In this document: positions 8,480-16,195 of the stretch, one piece after another
How the letters are laid out: every line of letters starts with the position of its first letter
Position numbering within the stretch: position 1 is the first letter of the stretch
DNA from: Streptomyces guryensis
GTDB taxonomy: Bacteria > Actinomycetota > Actinomycetes > Streptomycetales > Streptomycetaceae
DNA length: 64,000 nucleotides
Reading direction: 5' to 3'
Assembly (NCBI RefSeq): GCF_021261325.1
Contig: NZ_JAJSBI010000012.1
Coordinates: 186,001 to 250,000 of the forward strand
Notes under the pieces: model-generated
The model's database searches: none
Told to the model about the DNA's origin: nothing
What the model saw: the letters and a program-made list of their open reading frames with translations, nothing else
Made by a program: the position numbers and the translations under genes

Positions 8480-9268
8480 ATGACACTACTTACGCATGAT
8501 CGCTACTGCGACGAGATCGCCCATCAGGTGGAGCAGTTGAGGGCGGTGGTGACGAGCGGCGCCGATCTGGCCGCGAAGGTGCCGACCTGCCCGGACTGGA
8601 CCCTGGAGATGCTCGTCCTGCACATGGGCGGAGTCCTGCGCTGGTCGGGGACGCTGGTGCGGACCCGGGCGCAGGAGAACATCCCCGACGAAGACGTGCC
8701 GCGCGGTGACGGCCCCGAGGCCCAGGGGGACGCCGCCGCCCTCGACGCCTGGCTGGCGGAGGCCGGTGAACTGGCCGTGGGCGCGCTGCGCGAGGCCGGG
8801 CCCGACGCGAAGGTGTGGGGCTGGGCGGGACCCCAGACCGCCGGCTTCTGGGCCCGCCGCATGTCCCACGAGATCACCGTGCACCGCGCCGACGCCACGC
8901 TTGCCGCGGGGCTGCCGTACGACGTCGCCCCCGACATCGCCGTCGACGCGATCGACGAGTGGCTGCAGATCCTGGGATGGGTCGGGCAGGAGGAGGGGAA
9001 GGAGGCGCCGGTCGGCGCCGGAGAGAGCATTCACCTCCACGCCACCGACGCCGCGCCACAGGCGAATGCCGAGTGGCTGATCGAGGGCACCGAGGAGGGC
9101 TTCGGCTGGCGCCGCGGCCACGAGAAGGCGACCGTCGCGCTGCGCGGGCCGCTCACCTCCCTGCTCCTCGCCTTCTACACCCGACTGCCCCTGGACAGCC
9201 CGGAGTTGGAGATCGTCGGCGAGCGGAAGCAGCTGGAGTCCTGGCTGGAGCGGGCGACCTTCGGGTGA
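8480..9268 (+). CDS. Mycothiol-dependent maleylpyruvate isomerase family protein
   Basis: Belongs to the DinB-like/maleylpyruvate isomerase N-terminal family of actinobacteria, enzymes or regulators that use mycothiol. The pattern LTHDRYCDEIAHQVEQLR, then VPTCPDWTLEMLVLHMGGVLRW, and later MSHEITVHRADA (a metal-ligand histidine region) followed by a C-terminal SCP2-like half is characteristic. Start is uncertain: ATG 8453 and ATG 8480 are in frame; I prefer 8480, which gives the standard N-terminus and lies eight bases after a possible TAGGGT minus-10 box, suggesting a leaderless message. The substrate is unknown. Confidence 0.8.
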   Translation: MTLLTHDRYCDEIAHQVEQLRAVVTSGADLAAKVPTCPDWTLEMLVLHMGGVLRWSGTLVRTRAQENIPDEDVPRGDGPEAQGDAAALDAWLAEAGELAVGALREAGPDAKVWGWAGPQTAGFWARRMSHEITVHRADATLAAGLPYDVAPDIAVDAIDEWLQILGWVGQEEGKEAPVGAGESIHLHATDAAPQANAEWLIEGTEEGFGWRRGHEKATVALRGPLTSLLLAFYTRLPLDSPELEIVGERKQLESWLERATFG

Positions 9269-9272
9269 ACGA

Positions 9273-9311
9273 CTGCGGCCCGTCCCCCGGGGATACGGGG
9301 ACGGGCCGCAG
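9273..9311. terminator. Bidirectional hairpin terminator
   Basis: A perfect 15-bp inverted repeat (9273-9287 and 9297-9311, left arm CTGCGGCCCGTCCCC) with a 9-nt loop lies between two convergent genes and can serve both. Confidence 0.88.
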
Positions 9312-9330
9312 AGGTGTTCCGCGAGAGGCG

Positions 9331-10011
9331 TCAGCGGCTGCTGTTGGCCCCACGACGGCGCATGCCGAAGAAGACGGCGCCGCCGCCGACCACGACCAGC
9401 GCGCCCGCGATACCGGCGATCAGGCCGGTGTTGGAGTTCGCACCGGTCTCGGCGAGGTTCGAGTCACCGGCCGCCGGGGACGGGGCGTTGGACGACGTGG
9501 TCGCCGGGGCGGTGGTGCTGTCCGAGGCCGACGGGGTCGGGCTGGGGGACTCCGAGGCCGGGGTGGAGGCGGACGGAGTCGGCGTGGGCGATGCCGGCGG
9601 CGTGGTCTCGCCCTTCGAGCAGCCCTCGGCCGGGGTGGTCAGGATCGGGGTGTCACCGACGTTGCGCTTGCCCGCGGTGACGTTGATGCGGTACTCGGAC
9701 TTCGGCGCCCAGTCCTCGTTGAAGGTGATGGTGACACCCTCACTGGAACCCGTGACGTCCTGCGAACCGATCTGCTTGGCGTCGGCGCCGTTGGCCTCCA
9801 GGTACAAGGTGACGGTCGCTTTGGTACCGGAGAAGTCCTTGTCGGTGACGGTGATGACGCCTTTGCCGCCGTCGCACTTGGCTTCGGCGGAGAACTCACT
9901 GATGCTGCAGGCGAGCGCGGAGCCCGCGGCGCTCAGCGCGAGCGCGGAGGACGCGGCGGCGACGCCCAGGATCTGCACGGAACGACGTGCGGTACGGCGA
10001 GTTATGGACAC
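9331..10011 (-). CDS. LAETG-anchored cell-surface protein
   Basis: A 226-aa exported protein: a signal peptide with a twin-arginine-like start (ITRRTARRSVQ) and hydrophobic core, an extracellular beta-rich domain with strands such as GVITVTDKDFSGTKATVTLYL, a long Ser/Thr/Pro linker, then LAETG, a hydrophobic helix and MRRRGANSSR. LAxTG is the sorting signal used by class E sortases of Streptomyces, so the protein should be covalently fixed to the cell wall. GTG at 10011 is preceded by GAAGGG. No sortase E gene is in this window. Function of the domain is unknown. Confidence 0.85.
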   Translation of the reverse strand: MSITRRTARRSVQILGVAAASSALALSAAGSALACSISEFSAEAKCDGGKGVITVTDKDFSGTKATVTLYLEANGADAKQIGSQDVTGSSEGVTITFNEDWAPKSEYRINVTAGKRNVGDTPILTTPAEGCSKGETTPPASPTPTPSASTPASESPSPTPSASDSTTAPATTSSNAPSPAAGDSNLAETGANSNTGLIAGIAGALVVVGGGAVFFGMRRRGANSSR

Positions 10012-10106
10012 GTTTGCCCTTCACGGGATGCGCAACTGCGGGGGGTGACGAGAGACGTGAAGCGACAGTGGAGGTGAAGCCTCACACTCCCCAGGAGAAT
10101 CAAAGG

Positions 10107-10134
10107 TTTATAAGCGTTCGATAAGTAATGTCAA
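10107..10134 (-). promoter_or_regulatory. Probable housekeeping promoter of the LAETG protein gene
   Basis: On the minus strand TTGACA (10129-10134) and TATAAA (10107-10112) are separated by 16 bases, a close match to a HrdB-type promoter, about 95 bases upstream of the GTG at 10011. Confidence 0.6.
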
Positions 10135-10172
10135 TGCGCAAGCGTACCTGGCGCGTTGGCTTTGCACTCTTA

Positions 10173-11294
10173 TTAACCGCCGATGCGTTTCAACGCCTCC
10201 GGAGCCTCCTCGATTCGGTCAACGAGGGTGATACGGGACTCCATCGGCCGTTCCCGGGCGAGTGACTGCAAGAGGGGCCAGGCCGGCAGGCGCTCCGTCC
10301 AGTGCGCGCGGTCGACCAGCACCATGGGCGTCGGCTCGCCGCGCGACTCGTAGTAGTTGGGCGTCGCGTTGTCGAAGATCTCCTGCACGGTCCCGGCGGC
10401 GCCCGGCAGGAAGACCACACCCGCGTTGGAGCGGGCCAGCAGGCCGTCCTCGCGGGTGGCGTTGGCGAAGTACTTGGCTATGTGCGAGGCGAAGGGGTTC
10501 GGCGGCTCGTGGCCGTAGAACCAGGTGGGGATGCCGATCGAGTGGTTGCCCTTCGGCCAGCGGGTGCGCACCTCGAAGGCGGCGCGCGCCCAGTCGGTGA
10601 CCGAGGGCACGAACGAGGCCGACTTCGCGAGGAGTTGGCAGGCCTCGTCGAGCATGTCGTCGTCGTACGGCGCCGCGTAGGCGCCCAGGTTCGCCGCCTC
10701 CATCGCGCCCGGACCGCCGCCGGTCGCCACGGTGAACCCGGCGCGGCTCAACTCACGGCCGAGACGCGCCGCCCCGGCGTACGCGTCCGTCCCGCGCGCC
10801 ATCGCGTGACCGCCCATGACGCCCACCACCCGGGCGCCGCGCAGCAGTTCGTCGAGGGCGTCGGAGACGGAGTCGTCGTGGACGGCGCGCAGCATGGAGG
10901 CGAAGATGTCGCCGTCGGCCTTGGTGCGCTGGAACCAGGTGTAGGCGAGCGCGTCCGGCGTCTGCTCGTACCCCTTCTCCAGCGAGGCGAACAACTCGTC
11001 GGGCTTGTAGAGGTGCCCGCGGTAGGGGTCGAAGGGCAGATGCGGGACGGGCGGGAAGACCAGGGCCCCGTCGGCGCGGATCTTCGCCGCCGCGTCCTCC
11101 CGCATCGGGCAGCCCAGGAAGACCGCCTCGGCGGTGTCGGTGGTGAGCAACTCCCTTGTACGGTCCGTCAGATCGACGCCCTGTACGCGGTATCCGGAGA
11201 GGGTGCCGCGGGCCGAGACGGTCGCGTCGAAGTCCTCGAGCGTCTCGATCTCGCGGTCGTCGTGGTGGGCCGCATGGGCCGGGCTCGTCTGCAC
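10173..11294 (-). CDS. LOG-family (lysine-decarboxylase-like fold) nucleotide-binding protein
   Basis: Member of the TIGR00730/LOG superfamily, Rossmann-like proteins, some of which cleave nucleoside 5'-monophosphates to base and ribose phosphate. The family block GGGPGAMEAANLGAY is present, but the second signature, usually PGGxGTxxE, reads LPGAAGTVQEIFDNAT, so activity may differ from cytokinin-type LOGs. The N-terminal 110 residues are an extension beyond the small LOG proteins (373 aa total), nearer in length to PpnN-like nucleosidases. GTG 11294 follows TAGCAT by a few bases, so the message could be leaderless. Confidence 0.8.
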   Translation of the reverse strand: MQTSPAHAAHHDDREIETLEDFDATVSARGTLSGYRVQGVDLTDRTRELLTTDTAEAVFLGCPMREDAAAKIRADGALVFPPVPHLPFDPYRGHLYKPDELFASLEKGYEQTPDALAYTWFQRTKADGDIFASMLRAVHDDSVSDALDELLRGARVVGVMGGHAMARGTDAYAGAARLGRELSRAGFTVATGGGPGAMEAANLGAYAAPYDDDMLDEACQLLAKSASFVPSVTDWARAAFEVRTRWPKGNHSIGIPTWFYGHEPPNPFASHIAKYFANATREDGLLARSNAGVVFLPGAAGTVQEIFDNATPNYYESRGEPTPMVLVDRAHWTERLPAWPLLQSLARERPMESRITLVDRIEEAPEALKRIGG

Positions 11295-11332
11295 GGGCCC
11301 ATGCTAGGCACGCCGTTCGCCGGGGCTTTCGG

Positions 11333-11740
11333 TCAGCCCTGGACGGCCGCCGGGTCCATCCACACGACCTCCCAGCTGTGGCCGTCGAGGTCGTCGAAGG
11401 AACGGCCGTACATGTAGCCGTGGTCCTGGACGTCGGAGTTGGCGGTGCCGCCGGCCGCGACCGCCTTGTTCACCAGCTCGTCGACCTTCTCGCGGCTCTC
11501 GGCGCTCAGACAGATCAGCACCTCGCTGGTCTTCGTCGAGTCCGCGATCTCCTTCTTGGTGAAGTCCGCGTACCGCTGCTTGCTGAGCAGCATCGCGATG
11601 ATGGTGTCGCTGATCACGACACAGGTGCAGTCGTCGCCGCTGAACTGCGGGTTGATCGTGTAGCCGAGCTCCGTGAAGAACTTCTTCGACGCGTCGACGT
11701 CGGCGGTGGCCAGGTTCACGAAGATCATCTGCTGGTACAT
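11333..11740 (-). CDS. VOC-family (glyoxalase/bleomycin-resistance fold) protein
   Basis: A 135-aa single VOC-fold protein. It begins MIFVNLATADVDASKKFFTELGY, the typical first beta-alpha unit of glyoxalase-like proteins, and ends with YGRSFDDLDGHSWEVVWMD, the usual last strand carrying the metal-ligand Glu. ATG 11740 is preceded by GGGAGAG. Such proteins act in metal-dependent isomerisation, dioxygenation or drug sequestration; the substrate cannot be told. Confidence 0.82.
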   Translation of the reverse strand: MYQQMIFVNLATADVDASKKFFTELGYTINPQFSGDDCTCVVISDTIIAMLLSKQRYADFTKKEIADSTKTSEVLICLSAESREKVDELVNKAVAAGGTANSDVQDHGYMYGRSFDDLDGHSWEVVWMDPAAVQG

Positions 11741-11835
11741 GCGGTCTCTCCCATCGGGTGTGTGTCCTTCGAAGGGGTAGACCGGGGGCTCGCGCGGAAC
11801 TCATCGGTTCCCGGGAACTTTGGTCGTACGAGTTC

Positions 11836-13197
11836 TCAGCGGGCCAGTGGCAGGGCCGCCAGCTCCGCCACGATCAGGGTCAGCGGGCCGAACAGGGCGA
11901 GCAGCGCGCCCGCCCGCAGGGCGGCGGCACTGCGCAGCATCGTGGCGGGGGCGCCGAGGCGCAGCAGGGCGGCCGTGGTGTCGGCCCGGGCGTGCTTGGC
12001 CTCCACGGCGGCGGTGAGCAGCGTGGCGACGGTGCAGCCGGACACCAGGAGCGTGCCGAGCGTGGTGAGGGGCCCGAAGACGGGGGCGTGCGTGTCGTAC
12101 AGCGCGGCCATGGCGTACGTGCCGGAGGCGACCGCGCAGACGATGCCCAGTGGACGGCCGATGCGGGTGGCTTCCTCCATGAGGACGCGCCCGGCCAGGA
12201 GCCGGAGGACGCCGGGGCGCGCCGCCTGGAGGAGGCGGCCGCAGAGGTGGGTCAGGCCGGGGCCGGCGACGGCGAGGCCGAGGGTGGTGAGGACCCAGCC
12301 GAGGAGGACCGTGGGGGTGCCGACGGCCAGGCCACCGGGGAGGCGGGGAGCGGGCCCGGCCGACGCGCGGGTCGCGTAGGCCTGCACGGCCAGGCCCGCG
12401 GTGAGGACGGCGACGCCCCAGGGCAGGCCCGCGGGGGCGCTGCGCGGCGCCGGGGGCTGAACCGGGTGCGGGGCGGGCGCGGGGGGCTCCGGCGTCGGCT
12501 GCGCGGGGGCGGGCACCTCCGCGGGCGGCGGTGCGGCATCAGGAGCCGCGGCAGGAGGTCGCGCCGCGCCCCGCGTGCGTGCGCCGAAGCGGCCGTACGT
12601 TCCGAAGGTCTCCCGTGCCACCGTCCGGCCGTAGGCCCCGAAGCGGCCGTAGTGCCGTGCCACCGCCCGTGCCGCGGCCGGCCTCGCGTCCCGCGGGAGC
12701 AGGACCAGCGCCACCGTCGCCGAAGCGACCGCCGGGACCAGCGCCAGCAGCGTCAGGGCCGCCGGGACGGGCAGCGGCTGGCGCGCGGCCAGGAACACCG
12801 AGGCCGCGCCGTCGAACGGGATGCCCGTGAGGTCGCCGCGGAGGTCGAGGAAGACCAGAAGGGCCAGCAGCGAGCCCAGCGTGCAGGACAGGGCCGTCGT
12901 CATGGCCGATACCGCCATCAGGCGGACCGGGCCCAGGCCGAAGGCCGAGAGGCCGGAGCGGGGTTTCGTGGCGGGATCGGTGCGCGCCACCGCCACCGCG
13001 AAGTGCACGGTGGCGGCCAGCGGGGTCAGACACCAGGCGAGACGGAGGGCCGAGCCGCCGGGGTTGTCCGGGTGGCTCATCGCGTAACCGAGGGCGCACA
13101 GCAGGAGGAAGCCCGTGCCGGCCGACGCCACCGCCACCAGGAGGCGGCGCAGCTGGACCGCCGGGTGGGCGCCGCGGGTCAGACGGAGAGCGAACAC
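11836..13197 (-). CDS. ABC transporter permease (FtsX/MacB-like)
   Basis: Integral membrane partner of the ATPase gene just upstream. Four hydrophobic segments lie before residue 180, followed by a basic linker with repeated HYGRFGAYGR/GTYGRFGAR and a Pro/Ala-rich stretch, then four more segments. The C-terminal block DTTAALLRLGAPATMLRSAAALRAG resembles the cytoplasmic loop of FtsX-type permeases. An open frame reaches 13251, but I prefer GTG 13197, with GGAAGG nine bases upstream and a 19-bp overlap with the ATPase gene. The exported substrate is unknown. Confidence 0.72.
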   Translation of the reverse strand: MFALRLTRGAHPAVQLRRLLVAVASAGTGFLLLCALGYAMSHPDNPGGSALRLAWCLTPLAATVHFAVAVARTDPATKPRSGLSAFGLGPVRLMAVSAMTTALSCTLGSLLALLVFLDLRGDLTGIPFDGAASVFLAARQPLPVPAALTLLALVPAVASATVALVLLPRDARPAAARAVARHYGRFGAYGRTVARETFGTYGRFGARTRGAARPPAAAPDAAPPPAEVPAPAQPTPEPPAPAPHPVQPPAPRSAPAGLPWGVAVLTAGLAVQAYATRASAGPAPRLPGGLAVGTPTVLLGWVLTTLGLAVAGPGLTHLCGRLLQAARPGVLRLLAGRVLMEEATRIGRPLGIVCAVASGTYAMAALYDTHAPVFGPLTTLGTLLVSGCTVATLLTAAVEAKHARADTTAALLRLGAPATMLRSAAALRAGALLALFGPLTLIVAELAALPLAR

Positions 13198-13919
13198 GCC
13201 GTCCGGCCTTCCGTCTCGGTCACCGGGGGCAGATGGACCGTGTTCACGCACCTGCCGTCCAGCAGCGACAGGGTGCGGTCGGCGATGGCCGCGGTCTCCG
13301 GGTCGTGGGTGGCCACCACGACCGTGATGCCGTGCGAACGGGCCGCCGTGGTGAGCGTGCGCAGGACGTGGGCGCGGTCGGCGCGGTGCAGGGGGGCCGT
13401 GGGCTCGTCGGCGAAGAGGACGGTGGGGCCCTGGGCGAGGGCCCGGGCGATCGACACGCGCTGGCGCTCGGCCTGCTTCATCTCGTGCGGCCGCCGGCGG
13501 GACAGGTCGCCGACGTCAAGGCGTTCGAGCCACTCCAGGGCGGCCGTCCTGGCACGCTCGCGGCTGGTGCCGCGGAGCATCAGCGGGAGGGCGGCGTTCT
13601 CCCAGGCGTTGAGCTCGGGTACGAGCGCGGGGGCCGGGTCGATCCAGCCGAAGCGGTCGCGCCGCAGCCGCTCCCGGGCCGTGGGGGCCATGGTGTGGAC
13701 CGGCACGCTGTTGAACCAGACCTCGCCGCGCTGGGCGCTCACCAGACCGGACAGACAGCGCAGCAGGGTCGTCTTCCCGCTGCCCCGGGGGCCGCTGACG
13801 GCGAGGATCTCGCCCTCCCGGACCCCGAACGAGACGCCGCTGAGCGCGGGCGAGCCGTCACTGTGCTGGAAGTGCAGTGAGCGTGCCCAGAGCACGTCGT
13901 TGTCCGGCGGGGCCTCCAT
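13179..13919 (-). CDS. ABC transporter ATP-binding protein with degenerate motifs
   Basis: Energises, or is modified from, an exporter of the MacB/LolD type. Walker A is intact (SGPRGSGKTTLL) and the H-loop is present (VVATHDPETA), but the ABC signature, normally LSGGQ, reads EMKQAERQRVSIARALA, Walker B is FADEPTAPLH rather than LDEPTSALD, and the Q-loop glutamine region reads WIDPAPALVPEL. ATG 13919 (MEAPPDND) follows GAGGTG; upstream extension to 14069 looks non-coding. The 246-aa protein is coupled to the permease by overlap. It may hydrolyse ATP poorly. Confidence 0.82.
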   Translation of the reverse strand: MEAPPDNDVLWARSLHFQHSDGSPALSGVSFGVREGEILAVSGPRGSGKTTLLRCLSGLVSAQRGEVWFNSVPVHTMAPTARERLRRDRFGWIDPAPALVPELNAWENAALPLMLRGTSRERARTAALEWLERLDVGDLSRRRPHEMKQAERQRVSIARALAQGPTVLFADEPTAPLHRADRAHVLRTLTTAARSHGITVVVATHDPETAAIADRTLSLLDGRCVNTVHLPPVTETEGRTACSLSV

Positions 13920-14045
13920 GGGCGTACACCTCGGTTCGGATCTGTGGTTCCCGTGATCTTTGTTCCCCCGTGCGGGGGAACGAGGACAGGGCCGATCGGT
14001 TACCAGGCACGCTAAGGAGCGGGGGGCCCGACACAGGACAGCACG

Positions 14046-14092
14046 CGGCCCGGGGTGCACCCTTCTCACTCGTACGGGTGCACCCCGGGCCG
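14046..14092 (-). terminator. Hairpin terminator of the aminotransferase gene
   Basis: A perfect 17-bp inverted repeat (14046-14062 and 14076-14092, left arm CGGCCCGGGGTGCACCC) with a 13-nt loop lies 25 bases beyond the stop of the minus-strand aminotransferase gene. Confidence 0.85.
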
Positions 14093-14116
14093 TATAAGCC
14101 GTCTAACCGCCGGAAG

Positions 14117-15481
14117 CTAGAGCTTCGTCCACGCCTCCGTCAGGGTGGCGCGCAGGATCTGCTCGATCTCGTCGAAGGTCTCCTGGTTGGAGATCAGCGG
14201 CGGGGCGAGCTGGATGACCGGGTCGCCGCGGTCGTCGGCACGGCAGTACAGGCCGTTGTCGTACAGGGCCTTGGAGAGGAAGCCGTACAGGACGCGCTCG
14301 GTCTCCTCGTCGTTGAACGACTCCTTGGTGGCCTTGTCCTTCACCAGCTCGATGCCGTAGAAGAAGCCGTCGCCGCGGACGTCTCCGACGATCGGCAGGT
14401 CGTGCAGCTTCTCCAGGGTCGCGCGGAAGGCGCCCTCGTTGTCGAGCACGTGCCGGTTGAGGCCCTCGCGCTCGAACAGGTCGAGGTTGGCGAGGCCGAC
14501 CGCGGCCGAGACCGGGTGGCCGCCGAAGGTGTAGCCGTGCAGGAAGACGTTGTCCTCCTTGTAGAACGGCTCGGCCAGGCGGTCCGAGACGATGCAGGCG
14601 CCGATGGGGGAGTAGCCCGAGGTCATGCCCTTGGCGCAGGTGATCATGTCCGGGACGTAGCCGAACTTGTCACAGGCGAAGGTCGTGCCCAGGCGGCCGA
14701 AGGCGCAGATGACCTCGTCCGAGACGAGCAGTACGTCGTACTGGTCGCAGATCTCGCGCACGCGCTGGAAGTAGCCGGGCGGGGGCGGGAAGCAGCCGCC
14801 GGCGTTCTGCACCGGCTCCAGGAAGACCGCGGCGACCGTGTCCGCGCCCTCGAAGAGGATCTGCTGCTCGATCTGGTCGGCGGCCCAGCGGCCGAAGGCC
14901 TCGGGGTCGTCGCCGAAGAGCGGGGCGCGGTAGATGTTGGTGTTCGGGACCTTGTGCGCGCCCGGGACCAGCGGCTCGAACGGGGCCTTCAGGCCCGGCA
15001 GTCCGGTGATCGACAGGGCGCCCTGCGGGGTGCCGTGGTAGGCGACCGCGCGGGAGATGACCTTGTACTTGGTGGGCTTGCCGACCAGCTTGAAGTACTG
15101 CTTGGCGAGCTTCCAGGCGGTCTCGACCGCCTCGCCGCCGCCGGTGGTGAAGAAGACCTTGTTCAGGTCGCCCGGGGCCTCGTCGGCGAGGCGCTCGGCC
15201 AGCTCCACGGCCTTCGGGTGGGCGTAGGACCACACCGGGAAGAACGCCAGCTCCTGCGCCTGCTTGAAGGCGGTCTCGGCGAGCTCCGTGCGGCCGTGAC
15301 CGGCCTGGACCACGAACAGACCCGCGAGACCGTCGAGGTAGCGCTTGCCCTTGTCGTCGTAGATGTAGGTGCCCTCGCCGCGCACGATCGTCGGGACGGG
15401 GGAGTTCTCGTACGAGGACATGCGGGTGAAGTGCATCCACAGGTGGTCGTACGCGGTCTTGCTGAGGTCCTTGGAGCTCAC
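14117..15481 (-). CDS. Class III PLP aminotransferase, probably polyamine/omega-amino acid:pyruvate
   Basis: Transfers an amino group from a terminal amine to an oxoacid. It is a 454-aa fold-type I enzyme: TTGGGEAVETAWKLA binds the cofactor phosphate, AYHGTPQGAL the ring, LVSDEVICAFGRLG the conserved Asp, and the Schiff-base Lys lies in CAKGMTSGYSPIGA. Its closest named relatives, by motif, are putrescine and beta-alanine:pyruvate aminotransferases. GTG 15481 is the start. The divergent aminobutyraldehyde dehydrogenase and the neighbouring Lrp gene, 20 bases upstream, support a role in putrescine or diamine breakdown. Exact substrate not proven. Confidence 0.88.
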   Translation of the reverse strand: MSSKDLSKTAYDHLWMHFTRMSSYENSPVPTIVRGEGTYIYDDKGKRYLDGLAGLFVVQAGHGRTELAETAFKQAQELAFFPVWSYAHPKAVELAERLADEAPGDLNKVFFTTGGGEAVETAWKLAKQYFKLVGKPTKYKVISRAVAYHGTPQGALSITGLPGLKAPFEPLVPGAHKVPNTNIYRAPLFGDDPEAFGRWAADQIEQQILFEGADTVAAVFLEPVQNAGGCFPPPPGYFQRVREICDQYDVLLVSDEVICAFGRLGTTFACDKFGYVPDMITCAKGMTSGYSPIGACIVSDRLAEPFYKEDNVFLHGYTFGGHPVSAAVGLANLDLFEREGLNRHVLDNEGAFRATLEKLHDLPIVGDVRGDGFFYGIELVKDKATKESFNDEETERVLYGFLSKALYDNGLYCRADDRGDPVIQLAPPLISNQETFDEIEQILRATLTEAWTKL

Positions 15482-15500
15482 GGTTATCGGGTCCTCACGG

Positions 15501-16019
15501 TTATCGGGTTCCCCACATGTAGGTCTGCTTCTTCAGCTTCAGATAGACGAAGCTCTCGGTGGAGCGCACGCCGGGCAGCGCCCGGATGCGTTTGTTGATG
15601 ACGTCCAGCAGGTGGTCGTCGTCCTCGCAGACCACCTCGGCGAGGATGTCGAACGAGCCCGCGGTCATCACCACGTACTCGACTTCCGACATGGCGGTCA
15701 GCGCTTCGGCGATCTTCTCCACGTCGCCCTCGACGTTGACGCCGACCATCGCCTGCCGGCGGAAGCCCACGGTGAGCGGGTCCGTGACGGCGACGATCTG
15801 CATCACGCCCTGGTCGAGCAGCTTCTGGACGCGCTGGCGCACGGCCGCCTCGGACAGGCCCACGGCCTTGCCGATCGCGGCGTACGGCCGGCGGCCGTCC
15901 TCCTGGAGCTGTTCGATGATGGCGAGGGAGACGGCATCCAGATGGGGAGTGCCGTTCCTGGGCTCGCGGGACGAGTCCCTCTGCTCTGCGCTTCGACTGG
16001 CCACGACCTCACTGTGCAC
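15501..16019 (-). CDS. Lrp/AsnC-family transcriptional regulator
   Basis: Small-molecule-responsive DNA-binding protein. The N-terminal winged helix-turn-helix (DAVSLAIIEQLQEDGRRPYAAIGKAVGLSE) is followed by a RAM ligand domain with YVVMTAGSFDILAEVVCED and LPGVRSTESFVYLKL. GTG 16019 is chosen (172 aa); TTG 16040 and GTG 16004 are alternatives, none with a strong ribosome site. It lies between the aminotransferase and the divergent dehydrogenase gene, so it probably senses an amino acid or polyamine intermediate and controls both transcripts. Confidence 0.88.
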   Translation of the reverse strand: MHSEVVASRSAEQRDSSREPRNGTPHLDAVSLAIIEQLQEDGRRPYAAIGKAVGLSEAAVRQRVQKLLDQGVMQIVAVTDPLTVGFRRQAMVGVNVEGDVEKIAEALTAMSEVEYVVMTAGSFDILAEVVCEDDDHLLDVINKRIRALPGVRSTESFVYLKLKKQTYMWGTR

Positions 16020-16195
16020 GACGTCTCGACGGTTCCGCAAGGGCGGACCGATGAAATTCGTTGTTTGCGTGACTGAGACCTGCGGATTTCGCAGCCTCGA
16101 TACGACTGGGGGTGTTGAAAACGTGGGAACGCGGATTAGGGTGGTGTCTCAGTCATTGGACACCCGAACAGGTCAGACCTGACAGGAGGCCGGCA

